NCBI RefSeq assembly: GCF_964275005.1
Contig: NC_092699.1
Coordinates: 21,996,333 to 22,060,332 of the forward strand
Source of the DNA: Diadema setosum
Lineage: Eukaryota > Echinodermata > Echinoidea > Diadematoida > Diadematidae
Length of the DNA: 64,000 bases
Direction: 5' to 3'
In this document: piece after piece, positions 39,301 through 54,300 of the stretch
Layout of the letters: the number at the start of each line of letters is the position of its first letter
Numbering within the stretch: position 1 is the stretch's first letter
The notes under the pieces: generated by a model
Databases searched by the model: none
Told to the model about the DNA's origin: nothing
What the model saw: only the letters and a program-made list of their open reading frames with translations
Translations under genes and position numbers: made by a program

Positions 39301-42300
39301 CCACCCTCTGGAATGATCATTGGAGAACACACTGTATCTGTCTCATCCGTACAGGGCTGCTCCTCATATTCCCCATCCTCACACTGTGTGCATGGGTTGC
39401 AGGAGCGACAGTTGGGCCGTGACTGATAGGTCAGCGTGGGGCACCTCTCACATCTGTACAGAAAAACAAACAAACAAACACACAAACAAATCTTGGTAAC
39501 TGGTTATTCTAGATGCCACAGGACACAATACAGTTGAACCTCTCTTATCCGGCCTCCCTTTATCCGGATCTCTCTATTCTACGGACGCAATCTCGCCGTG
39601 ATTTTGTTAAAAAAATAATTACGGGAGGAAAGGGGGATTCCCAACTCCTTGAGAACTCCTGTACAAACACACATGAATTACATATTACTTCCAACATGAT
39701 TAACCCTATAAAGCCCAAGCTATTTTGACCCCTTCTAGGCCCAATGGAGGGGGGGGGGGGAACACATTGTGCCCCCCCCCCCATATAACCTCTTTATTAT
39801 AGGGTGTATGACTGTCATATTTGGCACATGGGTAGAGCAACTCATACTCTACATGACCCGACATTTGGAATTTCCCAAGGTCATCCACTGAGGGCGCTAT
39901 TTACCAAAATATAAAGAAATACTTCGGAAATATGCTAAAATCATGTTTTTTCTTTGTATTTCTTTATCCCCAGTATATATGTTTCTATTTTATATCAATC
40001 ATTTTCATATTTACCATAAAGGAAAAGCAAGTCAACCTTCACAATTTGTAATGGTTGAAATTGCTCAAGGTCAACATGTGGGGGCGCTATTCATTACAAT
40101 ATAAAGGAATATATGAAACCTATGATGTATTGCTTGGAATGGGTACATATATTGGTATCACATTTCATATTTCCAAAATATTGAAATTTTGAGTTTGCAG
40201 ATTGATAATATGATAAACAAATGATATTACAGGCAAAGCTTGTGTGAAAATAACCCAAAATAAAAGGGTAGTCTTTGAAAAATGCTGTATTTTCGATTAT
40301 TTCCATCATATCTATTGTTTGATGCATATGTCATGGAAAAATAAAGGAAACAATAAGAAAAGCATTTCAGGGTAATTGACAACCATTATTACTTCACATT
40401 TTGGTCCTTCAGCAAATTACAGCCAAGAAAATCCCCATTTCATCCATTATTATACTGTTAACTGAAATTGGAACAGAAAATCATGCAAAATCTGATGAAC
40501 ATGGTTGTCAGTTTACGGTTGCCATGGCAACCAGCCATATCGAACATGGCTAAATTATATATCAAAATGTTCGCAAAAAGATTCTAGGAAAAGTCACCAA
40601 ATTTGGTTGAAATCGAGTAAAGGGTGTGGGAGTGGCAAACGAAAATATGGTAGGGGGGCACAATGTGCCCCCCCCCCCCTTGGGCTTTACAGGGTTAACA
40701 TACATTACATCAAATTTCCTTCCAAATTGTTTACCTTCAGACATTTTAACATTCCCAAACATCCCCAAATCATCGCAAGAACATGGACAGATTATGCGCT
40801 CGAGTCCTCTCATATCGCATTGCCACATATAGGTCCATACACAGCCATCGATATGACTAGATAGACATGCATTGTTTCGAGTCATTGGCTGAGCAACGAA
40901 TGATATTGAACACTCCAAATTTTGAAGCTTAGTTTCGTCGACTTGTACTGTTTTATTTTCAAGATCTACTTGATACATTTCTTAATAATTATTTAGGTAA
41001 ATCATCCCAAGAATTTATAAAAGAAAATGATTTCATTCTTGCAAACACGAACCTCTATTTTGGGGTCTGTTACTGAGTGTAACAAAGAAAAGGTTGCAGT
41101 ATACACATTACTATATGTGGTACTACAATGGGCTACATCAGTACATGTGTATGTATATGTACATGTATAAAGCATTGAGTCTCCCGTATCCAGCCAAATC
41201 CCTTATCCGGACGAGCCCCGGTGCCGACTTGTCCGGATACGAGAGGTTCAACTGTATATGTTTTTGTGTTCCCAACTGTTGTGAAGAGGAGAACAAAGCA
41301 CAAACCATCAATAATAAAACTTGCTGTTAAGCATTTAAAGCAACACATAGTGATTGTAATGGCTCAAAATTTATCTTTCACCAATTGGACTTTTCTCGCA
41401 ATATATCAGAAAGCACTCTGAAGAAACTTGTCTGGCTGATGCAAGTTTCCAAGAAAATGAGCTATTTTTAGTAGTATTCTGAGATCAAAAGTGTAAAGTA
41501 CTAAAAGTTGGTATGCCAACAGTTATTCCTGAAGTGCCCTTCTCACTCACTAGTAGTGGGTATGCTGAACGCTGCTAATATGTTAGTGATGTTTGAATTG
41601 TGTCCAAGCAGTAGTATTGAATCACATGCAAAAAAAAGCCACAGGCAATTCACTATCAAACTAGATATATCGCTACGGTGACTGATATGCCTCCGCCATA
41701 ATGCATGGTTCTCCTAATAGGTCTATAGTACAATGTCTTGACAATGTGTGATGACAGTTTCACACAATTGGCAAAATATTAAAATGACAGGTTTGACACA
41801 AATGTGCTGAATGTTCACTTTCCTAGAACTAGGTTCAATTGCATGAATGATTAAAATGTCAGAGTGCAGGTATTTGGGGAACTGATGATTTTTACTTGAC
41901 TTTTGACCCTTTCATAAGTTTATGCATTGAGTAATTTTCAAGGTATTGAGAAAAAGTATAATGTCAGTATCAAATGGGAAAATAGCATTATCTCAACTTG
42001 GTCTTTAACGTTTGACCTCACAGTTCCAAAGATGTTAGGTTGAACATGCATAAATATGTAAGTTTCACGATGATACCTTGAGTTACTTTTGAGATATGGA
42101 GGAAAAAGTGCAATTCAGCACTTTCACTTGACCTTTGACCTTTTGGCAAGAAACTTCCCACAGAATATATATTGGGTAATACATGTATACATCAAGTAAA
42201 AAAAAAAACACCTTCAGGCATTGCATAAATATAAGGAAAGTAGTGATATTTTGAGGAGTTGACCTTGACCTCTGACCCCCTGACCTTTGAACCATGACCC

Positions 42301-45300
42301 CCAACTTCCCTAGATAATCACTGCCCATTGGAACAAGCATAAATACTAAGTTCCATGAAGATACCTTGAACCATTTGCGAGATAAGGAGAAAAACATGAA
42401 TTTTCAACCTTTTTTTTCACAAAATAACCTGTGACCTTTGACCTTTGACCCCGTGACCCTAAAATCCAAACAAAGTATTATCCCCCCAGGATACCTCATA
42501 CCAAGTTTGATGTAAAAACCACCACACGGTTCTTGAGATATCGACAAAAACAAAACGGGACAGACGGACGACCCGAAAACATAGTGCCTCCGGCCACTTC
42601 GTTGAGGAGGCATAAAAAGTTCTGCAGGCACACAAGAACTATGTTTTTACTTTAAAAGTTGCTTGTTCTGTAAACCTTTACTCAACTGCTTTCAAGCAGT
42701 TAACACAGGATACATTTGTATAACATATTCAGAGAAGCAGTCAGGGCATTTGTGGGATAATTTCATTTGGAAAGTGGTACCACACACAAACTGGTGTCTT
42801 TCAAAGTCATTATCCATTATATGATCACATAAGGTGAAAATATTCAACCTTTCATGGAAATGAATTACAGGCCATACATGACATATGACAAGCATTTTTT
42901 TTTCCATTTTCTTTTTTTTTTTTTTAATGAAAAGTATGCATTACCCAGCCCTGATGAAAATGATTTTTTTTTTTACATTCCTCAAACAAATCTTGAAAAA
43001 AAGCAACTTAGGCAGCAAGTTGTCATATTTTGAGAAGTTTTGCTAACCTCTACCTTCTCAGTGAGGACACGATCACTTGCAGTTGTGAATCCAGTAATGT
43101 AAAATCTCACAGGATTTGTTAATGTGGCATCTAACAACAAGATTACTGCCATTCCACAGAGCAACCAGTGAGATACTTGTATATATCACAACTACATTTC
43201 CATGGGCAAAAAAGAAGTAGAACTACGTGTATCACTGAATATGATTAATACCTCACCTAAAAATTGGGGAGTTAGCTCATCCACAATATTTTTGAATGCT
43301 TTTTATTGAAAAATGTTACAATTGCATTGCATAACTCTGATTAAACGTGTGCTTTGCTAATTAAAATATTAGTCACATGTTCCAATCTCAAGGCAAATGA
43401 TTAGAAACTAAGGGAGTGAGCAAAATCCACTAAGATTTACATCTTTTAATTAAAATGCTGTTATCATGGCAATGCATTTCTACACTGATGAAAGATGAAA
43501 TTTACACATCTTGGTACAGTACCAATTACATGTGCCTAATTTCAAGCCAAATGCTCAAATTCTGAGGGAATTAGCTTAAAGGACAAATCCACCTTCATAC
43601 ACTGGTGGATTGAGTAAATGCAGCAATATCAGTACATCTACATAGTACAGTAGACACATGTGTCAAATTTCTAGTCAAATGCTAAGAAACTGAGGGAGTT
43701 AGATCAATTAATCCACTATTTTTTTTGTCATGCTTTCATTGAAAAAAATGTGGTTACCATGGCAATGCATAGCTCAACACTGACAACACTGAGATGTCTT
43801 TTACACAGCTTTAAACTACAGTAGACATATGATATGTGCCAAATCTTAGGTCAAATGTTAAAAAAGTGGGGGAGGTAAGAGCAATCCACGATAATTTTGT
43901 GTGATTATTTATTTTTTAATATTTTACCATGGCGATCCATTGTTTCATGATGATAATGATGATGAAATTTACACAACTTCTTATCATAGTGGTCAAGTAT
44001 GAAAATATCAGCCAAATTTTCAACAATGATGAAAGATAACGTTGACACATCTCTGTACTGTACCGGTTGCCTGTGCCTAATTTCAAGCCAAATACACAAA
44101 ATCTGAGGGAGTTAGCTTAATGCTTTACAGTAAAAAAAATAAAAAATAAAAAAAAAAAAAAATGCTGTTACCATCGAAACGCATCGTTCAGCATTGCTGA
44201 AAGTTGTGTCTTGCATATATATCTGAATTTTACATTGGCCAAATGTGCAAAACTTCAAGTCAAATGCTCAAAAACTGAGGGAGATACCGGTAGCTAAATC
44301 CACTGGGAAGTTGCATGATTTTCATTAAAAAATCCTGTTACCATGACAACACATTGTCCAACAATTATAAACTACAAAGTCTGCACATCTACATGCTGCA
44401 GCAATCACGTGTGCAAAATTTCAAGTCAAATGCTAAAAAATTAGGGAATTAGCAAAATCTGTTGTACATTTTTGTATGATTTCCATTTAAAAATGCTGTT
44501 ACCATAGCATTAGCGACAAACTGTGGATAAAAAGAGATGAACTTTGCACATTAACATACAATAGCCAACAAATGTGCCAAATTTCAAGTCAAATGTTCAA
44601 AAAATTAGGGATTGACTCTAATATTCAACATTTTTGGATGATTTTCATTAGACTATAGATGCTACTATGGTGATTGGTAAGCCTCCAACATGCCGCATAA
44701 TGTATGGTTCTTCCAATAGGTCTGCAGCATATATCGTAACAATGTGTGATGACAGTTTCACATAATTGGCAAAATACTAAACAAGGCAAGTGCCGTAATG
44801 TGTCTCGCCCACAAACGTACAACACCTTTTTTTTTTCACAATGGACCTAAGGATCAAAAGTTAGGAGTCATAATTAAATGCACAGTACATTGGGCCCTAA
44901 AAGTTCATTGACCCCTGCCTGTGACCTTTGACCTTGTGGTGACCATCAACTCCCCGAGGGACATCTACCACCCAAGCTTAGTCACAAACGGACTTATGGA
45001 TCAAAAGTTATGACCCATAATCGAGACCTGCCTTAAAAACATAATATTGGGCCCTAAAAGTTCATTGACCCCTGCCTGTGACCTTTGACCTTGTGGTGAC
45101 CATTAACTCCCCAAGGTACATCTACCATCCAAGTTTGGTCACAAATAGACTTACGGATCAAAAGTTGTGACCCATAATCAAAACGCGCCCTAAAAACTTA
45201 ACATTGGGCCCTAAAAGTTCATTGACCCCTGCCTGTGACCTTTGACCTTGTGGTGAGCATTAACTCCCCAAGGTACATCTACCATCCAAGTTTGGTCACA

Positions 45301-48300
45301 AAGACACTTACGGATCAAAAGTTATGGCCCATAATCGAAACGCGCCCTAAAAACTTAACATTGGGCCTAAAAGTTCATTGACCCCTGCCTATGGCCTTTA
45401 ACCTTGAGGTGACCTTCATACTTGGTGAAAGGTAAAACTTTGTATGACCTCTCTTCCCTCCAAGTTTGATTCAAAATTAAAGCCCAGAGTACAGAGTTAT
45501 TCCAAGTTTTTATAGCGTCACAGACAGATAACGGACGGACGCCGCAGGCGATCGCGTAGTCTCCCCTCACCTCCGGTGGGCTCGACAAAAATGACATGGT
45601 TGTTACAAATGTGTCAATTATTCACTTTGCTTGAACTAGGCTTATTGGATGAATAGCTATATTGTCTAGAGAGTAGGTATTTGGGGATATGAAGATTTGA
45701 CTTATGACCCTTTTTAATATGACTGTGAATGTTCTCAGTCATCCAGGTAAAGTATCACATGAACTATATAGGTAAATCTAGTCAACTGGACTTCCGAAAT
45801 TCCCTGACCCTGTTACGAGTCAACAACCAATTGCCGTCAAAGATTAGTCGGCCTGATGAAGCATCCCGGAGCGGACGTGAAACATCGCTACTCTAAATTA
45901 CAAGTAAGTCCAGTTGACTAGATTTACCGATATAGTTCATGTGACCCTTTTTGATATAATGCTGCATTTACACCATGTTCACAGCACCCACGGCAACCAC
46001 GTTTGAAGCCATCATGGACAAAATGGGATGGACGATCTGACTTCTATGCTTGTTTGAAGATATTCAATAAATTTATGACTAAATGAACTTCAATCCAACA
46101 TCACATTCATTATGAGAACTCAATGTCTCTTTCTGGCTACAAAATTATTCACTTTCATTCTGTAATGACCATGAAAAAGCAAGTCAGACTTTTAACAGAG
46201 TTTATCTCAGAATCAACATTTCACAGTGAGATGCCACGTCATGAAATGACCAATGATGTATATCCCCATACACACCATGTATGGGTGGGGTAAGACAAAT
46301 CTCAGATCAGGGAGATTCTTTTGTAAACTCTAGTGTCTAGCGACATGAGGAGATACTCCCCGCGTTCACATTGGTCCCCGCGACGCGTGGACAGCTACAA
46401 GAGATCTTATCTTTTTTACGACTGACCGTTCACATTGGTATCTCATCTGTCCCCGAGCTGTGGGGGCATTTTGGGGCTTGGAGCGAGCTCTGCCACTTGA
46501 ATCCAGGCATAGCGCATGCGCACATTTGATGACCACAGCTGGACGCTATCAATTGCGCCCCAAGGTCACTCTCCCCTCCAAATCTTGTCCCCGTTCCCGA
46601 CTTGCTTCGCGGGGACGAGGGGACAAGTCCCAGCGAGCGTTCACATTATGGTTTTTGAGGAGAAAGTCCCACAGCTCGGGACTTTCCCCGCGTTGCGGGG
46701 ACCAATGTGAACGCGGGGTTTGATGTTATCAGGAAAGGCACCTGCAGACTCAGAGAGACTTGGCAGTGCTACAATCAGCTAGTTCCTGTTGATTTTTGTA
46801 ATCAGTACAGCTCAAAGCTCACATGTAAAACCACTTATTTGATTGTACATCTCCTGTCTGCAACTTCCTGTGGGTTTTCGACAATGCACATCAAGCTGTG
46901 AATGGACACAATACATCATTAGTGCAAGTCTTGTGTATACTTTATAAGCTTTTATTTTAGCGAGGGTTTAAATTTTGCAAATTTTGCGAATCACAGTTTG
47001 ACCATGAATTTAACAACACGCAAAAATGTCACCATGCATTTAAGTGATAGTACACTAATGAACTGCATCTGTGTCAAATATTCATGAAAAACAACATCTC
47101 GCGAAATGTCTGTTACTTTCTCATTCATGAAAATATCTGTAGCGTAAAAATATCTGTAGCACAAAAATAACAGCATATACAGTATCTATAAACAATTTCA
47201 AGGCAGAGTTTAATATAGTTATCATTACATTTCACCAGAAAAATTTGCAGAGAAGTAAAATATGATGAGTTTTGTTCTTGAATGTACAAGTAACAGCTGC
47301 CTGTATGGTCCTATCCATCATGGAATAACTACATCCAACAGACATCTAAAACTACATATATTGTCTAATAATGTGTACATTTGCACATACATCAACCTCC
47401 TCACTTTGTGGAAGTACAATTATCATAATACTTACAGTTGAGATCTAGTTGTTTCATCATTGTTCTCGCAGCTTAGGTCATTTCTGTATGTTCCTGGAAC
47501 ACATATCAACAGATACTCTGTTCCATCTTCACAGATTACTGTCATATGAGAATCACTGCTACAAGTTGAATGCCGCTCCTGTTAAAACAAAAACAAAACA
47601 AAACAATAAACACACAAAATTGGTAACGAGAAACACGAAAAGAGGATTTGGGTCTCCCTATAATGGAAAGCACACTGAACGGTATACAAAATTGTGGATT
47701 TCTGCTCATTTTAGAGCTTTGTCTGTTTTGTGCACATAAGAGTGTAATAGATACATTGTTCCAAACTATAGGCATGCAATAAGGCAATGATCAACATTCT
47801 TTGACTTGTTGGTGACTATTAGAAAATTCACTATCTACAAATTTTATGCAACTACTTTAAAAAATCACTGACAAATGGCAAATGGCTTGTGTATGACATA
47901 CAGGAGAGTAGTGGGGTTTACACAACCTCAGGAGAGTACAATCTGTAGTGGGGTTTACACAACCTCTGAAGAGTTTATCAATCATTTCACTGAATATAAC
48001 TGGCTTCATGGCAATCTAAACAAGAGACCTAGGGCTCTTGCGGTCACCCAAGTATCGCATGCTTCATCTTCAATGCATTCTTGCATACTCTTACCTGAGA
48101 ACATTATTTGGAAACTTGTGGTGGGGGGTAGCTTTGAGAGCTGGGGCATGGTGCCCATTTGCATATTCCATCACACCGGTAAAAATACCTGCAAAGTACA
48201 CTGTACTTTATAGAATGTTGGACTATGCAGTTTGGAAAATAAAAGACTTAAAACCCCATCACTTCTGATTCTAGAGAAGAATATTATTGAATATTCATTA

Positions 48301-51300
48301 ATTTAAGAGGTTTGCACCCCTGATCACGTCATGAACAAACTTGAAACAACAGTCATCAATGTACAATCTCATAGTATTAACTTTGCTCTATCACTTCTGG
48401 TTCTAGAGAAGAACATTTTTTAAGATTCCTTAATTTTTATTTTATTTTATTTTATTTTTATTTTATTTTATTGTATTTCATTTTATTTTTATTTTTTATT
48501 TATTTATTTATTTATTTATTTTTTTTTTTTTTTTTTTTTTTGGGGGGGGGAGGTGGGTTGGGCCCCTCTGGGGGGCCCCCAAGCCATTCCAGCACTGGAC
48601 CATGCACAACAAGCATTCAGACAAGTACCAATTTGCAAACTGCACATTATCAGCTCTTAATGTACAGTAAATCAGGATTATGTGGGGAATTGACAATGTT
48701 AAATTTTTACTGCATATATTTGGCAAATATTAGGTAGATTTGGTTAAGTGCAATCAATATAAAAAACAAATCAGAGAGCAATGTACCAAAACTTACTCCT
48801 TTGAGTAACAAACTGAAAATGTAATATTTCAAAATATGCCACCAATTAAAGGATCAGTCACATATATTTTGAGACTGTGGTCTTTTGAATATTCTGTGGT
48901 GAATAAGAAAATCATCACACAAGAAAATTTTGCTGAACTGCAGGACAGTTGCTTCTTGGACTACACTGGCTAGACATCAATACAGGAAGAGGAGGGCATC
49001 AAACTTTCCTTGCATGTGTCATCTTACTTTCATTTATTGCCAATTTGCAAAGTGCGACTTCTGATGTTTCATCAACAAAAATAAAAAACGCTTTGTCATC
49101 GCACTTGTCTAGATCTCACCTGAATAGACTTTGGCATCCGTTGAACCGCATGTTCTCCAGTATAGTTACTGATGGGGTTACTGTAAGACAGGTGCTGGAG
49201 ACAAAATAAACATGAAAGTCAAATGTGTGGACGCTTTCTGTTCTTTATTTTCATGCTGAAGAATCATTGACTTCAGAGAGATGATGATATTGTTGGGCAA
49301 AGACTAAGCCTCCGTCAAATCAGATAATTCTTTTGAGCATCATAATTTAACATTAAACCACATCCACCACGGCCACAAGGGCAATCATGCAGTGGGTGCA
49401 TGCAATTATTTCTCACTGTGGTAAAATTGCCAATGACAAGAAGCAGTGGGACAGACCAACAATTGCACAACTCCTGGCTCACACAAATATCATAGAAAGA
49501 TAATGCAGTGCTCATTATATGACTCATGCAGGCTGTAAAACATAACATCAAAGGGAAACTAATGCTAATGCTTTGGGCCTATACTATCTTACCACCAAAA
49601 CAAATAACAATGACAAACAAACAAATAAAAACAAAAACAAACAAGCAAACAAACAAACCTGTCACGACAAGGGTCACATTTTTTCCATCACAATAGGCAC
49701 ATGGAAAATTAGATTAATTTGGGTGCAGCAATGCATTGTAATGCATAACTAGAAATGTCGCTACGGCGACTGATGCCTCCGCCATAATGCATGATTCTCC
49801 CTATAGGTGTATAGTACAATGTCTTGACAATGTGTGATGACAGTTTCACATAACTGGCAAAATATCGAAATAACAGGTTTGTCAGAAATATCTTGAATGT
49901 TCACTTTCCACGAACTGGGTTTGCTATAATTGTCTATTAAAGAGTGCAGGTACACATATTTGGGGAATTGAAAATTTTTACTTGACTTCTGACCGACCTT
50001 CTTATAAGTTTATGCATTGAGTATAATTTTCAAGGTATGAAGAAAGAGTGTAATTACAGTACAAAATATTTTTTTTTCATTTAAACCTGACCTTTGACCC
50101 TTAACCTTTGACCTTTGACCTTCTGGCTGGAAATTTACAAGAGAATCTCCATCAAGTAATACATGTACATATATTAAACACTTTTAAAACTAATAATGCA
50201 ATCATTGCATATACTAGTATACATGTATGAGGGAAATACAGTAGTAACATTTTGAGGAGTTGACCTTGACCTTTGAACCCCTGACTATTGACCCATGACC
50301 CCTAAATTCCCTAGATAATCCCTGCCAGTCAGTACATGCATATGTACCATGTTCCATGAAGATACATTGAACCATTTGCGAGAAAAGTGATATTGCAACA
50401 TTTTCACCTAACCTTTGACCTTTTGACCTTTGACCTTATGACATGAAACTCTCTCTGGAGAATCCTTACGCAGTAGTACATGTCTACACTAAGTTTCAAG
50501 AAAATAACTGCGGGCATTGCATAGATATGGGGGAAATAGCAACATTTTTAGCATTTGACCTTGACCTTTTGACCTTTGACCTCTTGTCAATGTCACTAGA
50601 ATCTACTCAACTAATTGTCCCATCATACATCATCCTTGGACCAAGTTTGGTGAAAGCTGCTTCATCCAGTTTTGAGTTATCACATAAACAGATAAATTTT
50701 AGGATTTGACCTTGATCTTTGACCTTTGCCCTCTGTCCGATTTCACTGAAAAACTAATCAAGTAATTGTCCCATCATACATCATCCTCCAACAAAGTTTG
50801 GTGAAATTTGCTCCATACAGTCTTGAGTTATCGCGTAAACGGATACAATTTCATGATTTGACCTTGACCTTTGACCTTCAGCCGATTTCACCCAAAATCT
50901 TATCAAATCGTTGCCCCATCATACTTCATACTTGGACCAAGTTTGGTAAAATTCCAGTAAATATTACTCAAGTTATCGCGTAAACGAAAGCGGACGGACG
51001 TACGGACGGACGGACGGACAACCCGAAAACATAATGCCTCCGGCACCACTTCGTGGCGGAGGCATAAAAAGGACATACTTCTCCATACCACTGGGAGCGT
51101 GATGTCAGCAGTTGTTTGGTAGTTATGAAAGCCAAAAAGTAATTAATCATTTGGGGAGCATACAAGACACAGTTCTCCAGTTGATATTAGGCCCAGCAAA
51201 GTTTTAGCCACTAAAAGTTTACTTGAAAAAACCTGGTAATATAAACTATACAATTGTCAAATACAGTGCACATTAAAGAGACTAGCTGTACAGTACTGGT

Positions 51301-54300
51301 TGAGGTGGGGATTCATGTTTTGAACATTCCTAAGTGAGATAATGAGAAACCTCTTATGAAATATGAAAGAGCATGTAGTTTTAAGAAGGATTCAACATTT
51401 ATTTGATGAAAGTCAGTTTTCAAATTGCTGAGATATCCAAAAAAGTGATAATAAAAGGCGACAGGCCACATCTTTTATTAGGATCTCTTTGTTTCAAGTT
51501 GTTTTTTGATATCTCAGCCATTTCAAAACCGATTTTCATCAAGTAAACTTTTGATACCCCTTAGAATTGCATGCTCTTTGATATCTCATAGAGTGGTTTC
51601 TGAATATCTCGCAAAACATTAAAAGCTTAATCCTTACCTCAACCAGAACTGTACGCACCCTTTAAGATACATTATTTCATATACACTGTGCTGATTTTTG
51701 AAGATTTAAAACAATAGAAAGTATGCCAAAGATAACTAAAGAATCAATTGTAAAGTGATGCATTTATCACATTTTTCTTCCGAGGAAAATTTTCTAATCT
51801 GAGTAAAGCAAACTTTTCTTGCCCAAATATCACATATGTGACCATTAGCATAAAACTGTGGTAACTTTACATATGAAGATTTACACAGTTTTATGCGATG
51901 GGAATTACAAATGATGGCAACTCTGCAATCAGTGGTAACTGTATATGGCCGGAGCCACGTTTGCTGTACTATGACACAAAATTCTTTCATAACCAATCAA
52001 AGTCAAGGAATGACCTATGGTTATCACTGAATGCAGAATTGCCATCTATTGTACCATAGATACCATACCATACCATATACCATACCATACCATACCATAC
52101 CATACCATACCATACCATACTTGCACCTGAGGAGTGCTCAAATGCTCCTAAAGTGTACTGTACCATATGCCTACTATATCAAGCCAAATGTGGACCACTT
52201 CCCATTGTGCTCCAAAAGTGTACCATAACAGCATCACAAGTTGGAACAAGGAGAATGTCATAATGCAAAGAGTTCTCTTTCTTCTAGACCCCCGTAAATG
52301 TAGCATATAAGTGCACCGCATGCATGACCCTTTTGCTACAAAATGAGTTACCCCTCTGACCCGAGTCCAAAAATAACTCATGAGATGTGCTTTTTCCACA
52401 AAGTACTAAAACACTCCAAATCTGGCATGGTATGATATTGTTTGCATTGGATTACATGTACTTAGTTCACTTGGTTCACTTTTGAGTGCTCAAATGCAGC
52501 TAATAACGTTACCATATAGTTCTATGCAACAGGGCCACTGTTTCCTCTCTGAAGATGGCTGTAACAACAAATGTTTGATTGGATTTACCTTTCAAGGATA
52601 TATGAGGAATGGACTTTCATGTGTGATAGATATTTTAACAAATAAAAGTGATACAAAATTTATTTACAAATTATGGTGTGCTCCCATATTATATAAATTG
52701 CCATTGAAATTCCTGGCAAATTAATACTACGTAAAATGCTCATTCTTTTAAATTCATTTTTGTGGTGGGGTGGGGGGTGAGGGATCTTAGGATGCATGAA
52801 GTCACTGGGATGCACAAATACTAGCAGTACATGCAAATAATGTGAAAGTGTACTCAGTGAAATATAAATAAAAAAAAAATGTGCGGGATGAGTTTCATGT
52901 GCACGTCTTTCTAAACCTACTTATCCAGGGTAGGTCAAATAAATCCTTTCATTGAGGGTGCAGTGATTCTGTTTGATGCATTTCCCATCAACACCTGCCC
53001 ATCAAGTATATTTTGAATCAGACTTCAGCAGGTAAAGGAGGCAAAATTCCTCCATTACATCAGCCTGGTTGGGCAAGTATTGTAAAAGGGGAAATTTTCG
53101 CAGTGTTGAAATTTTCGCGCATTTCGCGCAACCCGAAACTAGCGCGAAAATAAAATCACGCGAATATTTTTGCTTGCCATATGTTCCAGTAGTTGATGTC
53201 TTGATTCCGCGGAATTAAAAACACGCGAAACTCTTCTTACCCTGACGATCGCGAAAAATTAGTCGCACGAAAATATCAACTTTTACAGTATTGGTATCGA
53301 ACATTTTACAACATGTTAGTGCTGCGTGCTTGCTTATTGGGCCAGTACATACATGTATGGCATCATGCTGGGTCAGTAGCTTTCTAGCATTCATGATTCA
53401 CTTTGGCTAGTGTAATTTATCTAAATTCACAGATTTGTAGAGCAACATGTTGTTTTACATTGTCACAACAATGCATCATTTTCCTGAGGTTCAGTACCTC
53501 ATGTAAATGGTTCAGTGGAACTCTCCTCCAATTAATGCCAAAGTTACGGGGAAGATTATGAACACAAAGACCATGCAAACACCAAGTTAAACAATAGAGC
53601 AAATGAAACGGAAATAAATGAAATGACACACCCTTTTAACAAGGCTAAATTACAACATGCATTAAGCAAACTACTGAATCATCACATGGAAATGAAAACA
53701 AAAAACAAACATGTATATTTACTTCAGATTCTAAGCATGACAATCTTTATTCTATATTTACCAATTATAAGAGAGTCACATACATTGTATGACCAACTGT
53801 ATAAAGAGAAGAGCAATATATATGACTCATTAGCAATGATTTATTGAAGGAACTGTAAACTTGCTTGACAAGAGGTGTACTGAATGACTTGATCACAGTA
53901 ATATTTGGAAGTCATGACGTTTTACGTCTTCCTTCAGGAAAAATTTGAACTCACTGACAGCAATTATGCACAGAATGCCTTCATGAAAAAGAACATGCAG
54001 CATGAAATTATGTTGGGTTTTTTTTTTTTTCTACAATAAGGTTTCCTGTACGTCTTTCCGATAAAATGTGGTTTGGTGGCTAACTGACTTGGCAGTCACC
54101 TCTTGCAACTACACGGCATGTTATATGAGATGACATACAGTATGATAACTGCTTTTATGTGGGAGTATAAAGCAAAGCAAAAGGTAGTTCTTTGTTAATG
54201 CATGAAAGCAATAATAATGTTTGATTACATGAGGTGATTTCCATTACTGTATCTGTTGTGATCTTCAACTCATCTTCTCAGATTACGCAGGCAAAATGGT

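Larger units (their letters stand above)
44651..45960 (+). mobile_element. ACTAGAAATGTCGC-family copy C, split by two insertions
   Basis: Left piece 44651-44779 and a further piece 45590-45718 match consecutive parts of copies A and B. A TGACC-rich tandem-repeat element (about 44780-45589) separates them, and a Penelope-like piece follows at 45719-45942. The 3' hairpin end is not seen, so the copy is truncated. Confidence 0.65.

Noticed and set aside
42982-43164. Minus-strand MLCGMAVILLLDATLT frame ending at AAG/GTAGAG, possibly an alternative first exon
   Set aside because: The phase does not fit receptor exon 3 (joining gives an immediate stop), and the peptide has no supported continuation.
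46460-46723. 87-residue ORF with a high GC content
   Set aside because: It lies wholly inside the CpG-rich palindromic MITE at 46358-46718.
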